Shown piece after piece: positions 33,949 to 35,653 of a stretch of 35,653 nt of DNA (its first letter is position 1; each line of letters starts with the position of its first letter). This DNA is from Oscillospiraceae bacterium. GTDB lineage: Bacteria > Bacillota > Clostridia > Oscillospirales > CAG-272. The position numbers were made by a program, and so were the translations under genes. The notes below the pieces were generated by a model. It saw nothing but the letters and a program-made list of their open reading frames with translations. It was not told the DNA's origin and searched no databases. The DNA is taken from NCBI GenBank assembly GCA_015065065.1, contig SVQX01000002.1, positions 74,233 to 109,885 on the forward strand, in the 5' to 3' direction.

Positions 33949-33970
33949 GTCGCGCTTTCGACATTTTTCG

Positions 33971-33978
33971 CATACATT
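33971..33978 (+). promoter_or_regulatory. Candidate SigE -10 box for cotJABC
   Basis: CATACATT matches the mother-cell SigE -10 consensus (CATACANT) exactly and lies about 52 nt before the cotJA ATG. No convincing -35 element is visible upstream (the region reads GTCGCGCTTTCG), and no sigma-A promoter is seen. This fits the known SigE control of cotJ in Bacillus, but is inferred here. Confidence 0.5.
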
Positions 33979-34029
33979 GATATTAGCCGTGCGCACGTAT
34001 GCGCGGCCCTTTTATGAAAGGAGAAATAT

Positions 34030-34287
34030 ATGTATACGAATCAAACTCCCGACCACTGCGCTTGTGGTGATGTGACAGGAATCGGAAGGGGAGAATGCTC
34101 CGGCAGAACGCTTTGCGATTGCAGAGAGGGAAGCCTTGGACTTCGAGACTATCCTCTTGCCATGGTTTACTCACCCTGCCAGAAATTCAACGAGCTCTAC
34201 GACATTGATGAGGCATTAAAGCACGGAACACTCTTTAAAGAGCTGTATCTGCCGTTTGAAGCCGGAAGGAGAGGAAACTGCGTATGA
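34030..34287 (+). CDS. cotJA: Spore coat-associated protein CotJA
   Basis: An 85 aa protein. The C-terminal half, LAMVYSPCQKFNELYDIDEA and LKHGTLFKELYLPFEAG, is the CotJA signature; the N-terminal 40 residues are Cys- and Gly-rich (HCACGD, LCDCREG) and may chelate metal or form disulfides. In Bacillus CotJA and CotJC associate in the inner spore coat. AAAGGAGA lies 6 nt before the ATG, within a CCTTT-TATG-AAAGG hairpin that could mask it. The stop overlaps the cotJB start (ATGA). The presence of cotJ indicates a spore-forming organism. Confidence 0.93.
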   Translation: MYTNQTPDHCACGDVTGIGRGECSGRTLCDCREGSLGLRDYPLAMVYSPCQKFNELYDIDEALKHGTLFKELYLPFEAGRRGNCV

Positions 34288-34736
34288 TGAACGATTACAA
34301 CAGAAGCCGCACGGAAAACAGATGCCGTGCGGACGGTAGAGGCTATTCGGATAGCCGAAGCCGTATGGACCAGAGAAGCTCATGCCCGCTTTGCGAGCAG
34401 AACAGATGCGCCACTCGCAGGTATTCCGAGACACGCTCGACTCGAAGCGATCTGCCCAACAATTCAACCGACTGCAGTTGCAAAAACGGTTGCGATCAGC
34501 TGCTTTACAGCTTGCAGAAATTGGATTTTTCGATATACGAGTTAGTGCTGTATCTTGACGCCTATCCTCATTGTGAGGAGGCATTGAGCATGTATAATCA
34601 TCTGGTAACTCAAAGAAAAGAGTTGATTGATGAATACGAGCGTCAGTGCGGACCTATCGGTATTCTCGGCAACAAAAGCACCACCTCATGGGATTGGGTA
34701 AAAGGCACACTCCCGTGGGAATACGGTGCGAACTGA
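34284..34736 (+). CDS. cotJB: Spore coat protein CotJB
   Basis: A 150 aa protein. The core from residue 70 to the end is CotJB: LLYSLQKLDFSIYELVLYLD, YPHCEEALSMYNHLVTQRKE, then CGPIG and the terminal WVKGTLPWEYGAN. The first ~65 residues are an added Arg/Ser/Cys-rich segment (repeated RSRT, CPLC, CSCKNGC) absent from the short 87 aa Bacillus protein; it is probably disordered or cross-linkable in the coat. The ATG overlaps the cotJA stop by four bases, indicating coupling, and cotJC follows after 15 nt. A second ATG one codon later is an equally possible start. Confidence 0.92.
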   Translation: MMNDYNRSRTENRCRADGRGYSDSRSRMDQRSSCPLCEQNRCATRRYSETRSTRSDLPNNSTDCSCKNGCDQLLYSLQKLDFSIYELVLYLDAYPHCEEALSMYNHLVTQRKELIDEYERQCGPIGILGNKSTTSWDWVKGTLPWEYGAN

Positions 34737-34751
34737 TAAGGAGGAAAAGAT

Positions 34752-35363
34752 ATGTGGGCGTATGAAAAAAAGCTTCAATATCCCGTAAAAATAAAAAATC
34801 CTAACCCTAAGCTGGCGCAAATCATCATATCACAGCTTGGTGGACCGGACGGTGAGCTTGCCGCGTCAATGCGATATCTCAATCAGCGGTACTCAATGCC
34901 TAATAAGAAGGTTGCGGGACTGCTTACGGATATCGGCACCGAAGAGCTTGCGCACCTTGAAATGGTAGCGGCTATTCTGTATCAGCTTACACGAAATCTC
35001 TCCGAAAAGGAGATAAACGACAGCGGCTTTGCAACTTATTTCGTTGATCACACAACGGGAATTTATCCCGTAGCGGCGTCTGGTGTTCCTACCGATATGA
35101 AGTATATCGGTGTCAAGGGCGATGTGATCGCAGACCTCAACGAGGATCTTGCCGCCGAGCAAAAGGCGCGCGTGACCTACGATAATATACTGCGGCTGAC
35201 AGACGATCCCGACGTGCGTGATCCTATCAAATATCTGAGAGAAAGGGAATTAGTACACTATCAGAGATTCTCGGACGCACTGCGAATAACGGCCGACGAG
35301 CTTGATAAAAAGAATTTCTACGCATTCAATCCCGCTTTTGATATGAAAAAAGGCAAAAATTAA
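34752..35363 (+). CDS. cotJC: Spore coat CotJC, manganese catalase family
   Basis: A 203 aa di-manganese ferritin-like protein. The four-helix bundle ligands are visible: Glu in GPDGELAASMRYLNQRY near residue 35, E-x2-H in GTEELAHLEM near residue 66, Glu in DLAAEQKARVTYDNI near residue 137, and E-x2-H in RERELVHYQRF near residue 167. It may decompose peroxide in the coat; for CotJC itself this activity is inferred from the family. The ATG has AAGGAGG about 9 nt upstream. It is the last gene of the operon. A hairpin downstream has a T-tract only on the opposite strand. Confidence 0.95.
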   Translation: MWAYEKKLQYPVKIKNPNPKLAQIIISQLGGPDGELAASMRYLNQRYSMPNKKVAGLLTDIGTEELAHLEMVAAILYQLTRNLSEKEINDSGFATYFVDHTTGIYPVAASGVPTDMKYIGVKGDVIADLNEDLAAEQKARVTYDNILRLTDDPDVRDPIKYLRERELVHYQRFSDALRITADELDKKNFYAFNPAFDMKKGKN

Positions 35364-35404
35364 CAAAAAATGAACAACCCTTGGGAGAATATCCCAGGGG
35401 TTGT
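35364..35404 (-). terminator. Terminator of the gene at the right window edge
   Basis: A 13 bp stem (35374-35386 with 35392-35404, one G-T pair) ACAACCCTTGGGA / TCCCAGGGGTTGT with a 5 nt loop. On the minus strand it is followed by TCATTTTTTGTTAATTTTT, so it mainly serves the minus-strand gene; it may also stop cotJC transcripts. Confidence 0.75.
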
Positions 35405-35413
35405 AAGGCTGGA

Positions 35414-35653
35414 TCATTTGCAATTAGCAACCATATCCTTGATCCAGCCGAGAAGCTCAGTCTGAAGGTCATCAGTGAGAGTGCCGCCGAAAGGACCAAA
35501 GCCGCCGAGATTGATGATTTTAACACCGACCAGATTAGTTCCAGCAGATGTTATGTACTCGGACACCTTGTCAGCAACAGCCTGATCGCCGTCAACAACA
35601 AGAGCAACGTTAGCCGCGCGGGACTTGTTAAGCTCACAGCAGAACAAACGGAA
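35414..35653 (-). CDS. C-terminal end of an unrecognised protein (partial)
   Basis: The last 79 codons of a minus-strand gene whose start lies beyond the window. The frame continues open to the edge. The segment NVALVVDGDQAVADKVSEYI, then AGTNLVGVKIINLGGFGPFG and DDLQTELLGWIKDMVANCK, alternates strand-helix-strand-helix, compatible with the end of a flavodoxin-like or other Rossmann-type alpha/beta fold, but no diagnostic motif is visible. Codon choice is like its neighbours and a terminator follows closely, so the gene looks real. I do not assign a function. Confidence 0.7.
   Translation of the reverse strand, partial: FRLFCCELNKSRAANVALVVDGDQAVADKVSEYITSAGTNLVGVKIINLGGFGPFGGTLTDDLQTELLGWIKDMVANCK

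Noticed and set aside
1-35653. Mobile elements, prophage, defence islands or CRISPR arrays
   Set aside because: No transposase, integrase, phage, toxin-antitoxin or restriction motifs, no regularly spaced repeats, and no tRNA-linked attachment sites were seen.

Overview
This 35.7 kb window is compact chromosomal DNA from a low-to-mid GC, endospore-forming Bacillota, most likely class Clostridia. The evidence is AAAGGA/AGGAGG-type ribosome binding sites before nearly every gene, TTGACA-17-TATAAT promoters, a T-box leader, a split transketolase, glycyl-tRNA synthetase of the single-chain type, formate-tetrahydrofolate ligase, and a cotJABC spore-coat operon. I see no prophage, insertion sequence, CRISPR array, rRNA or tRNA gene. 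It is mostly a housekeeping region with good synteny logic.

Layout. (1) 1-648: start of holB (DNA polymerase III delta prime), cut by the window edge, with its own promoter. (2) 740-7605, minus strand: an aro operon, in transcription order aroB, a methyltransferase-like gene, aroA, aroC, an unknown gene, an aroE-aroK fusion and aroQ. Together these encode every step from DAHP to chorismate; DAHP synthase is not here. (3) 7865-9371: monocistronic gdhA with a clean promoter and terminator. (4) 9396-13558: polA followed by malQ. (5) 13562-16390: radA and hisS, divergent, apparently sharing one palindromic -35 element. (6) 16398-17069: rpe. (7) About 17134-17239, plus strand: a candidate structured small RNA ending in an intrinsic terminator. 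(8) 17234-25555, minus strand: a long gene train pheS-pheT-DUF896-fhs-tsaE-tsaB-rpiB-ispD-ispF, headed by a T-box riboswitch. It combines aminoacylation, one-carbon metabolism, t6A tRNA modification, pentose phosphate and isoprenoid (MEP) genes. (9) 25924-28563: glyS-tyrS, whose 3' end abuts the T-box. (10) 28780-30330: pncB (NAD salvage). (11) 30334-33948: a small membrane protein, a small Cys-rich protein, nth and the two-gene transketolase. (12) 33971-35363: cotJA-cotJB-cotJC with a SigE-like -10 box. (13) 35414-35653: the C-terminal end of an unrecognised gene.

The most interesting points are small: the candidate RNA near 17.2 kb, whose wobble pairs favour the plus strand; palindromes filling the -35/-10 spacer of the two DNA-repair genes polA and nth; two unassigned genes embedded in the aro operon; and the T-box leader lying directly against tyrS. 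I found no convincing large undescribed system. All identifications are by reading motifs; no database search was run.
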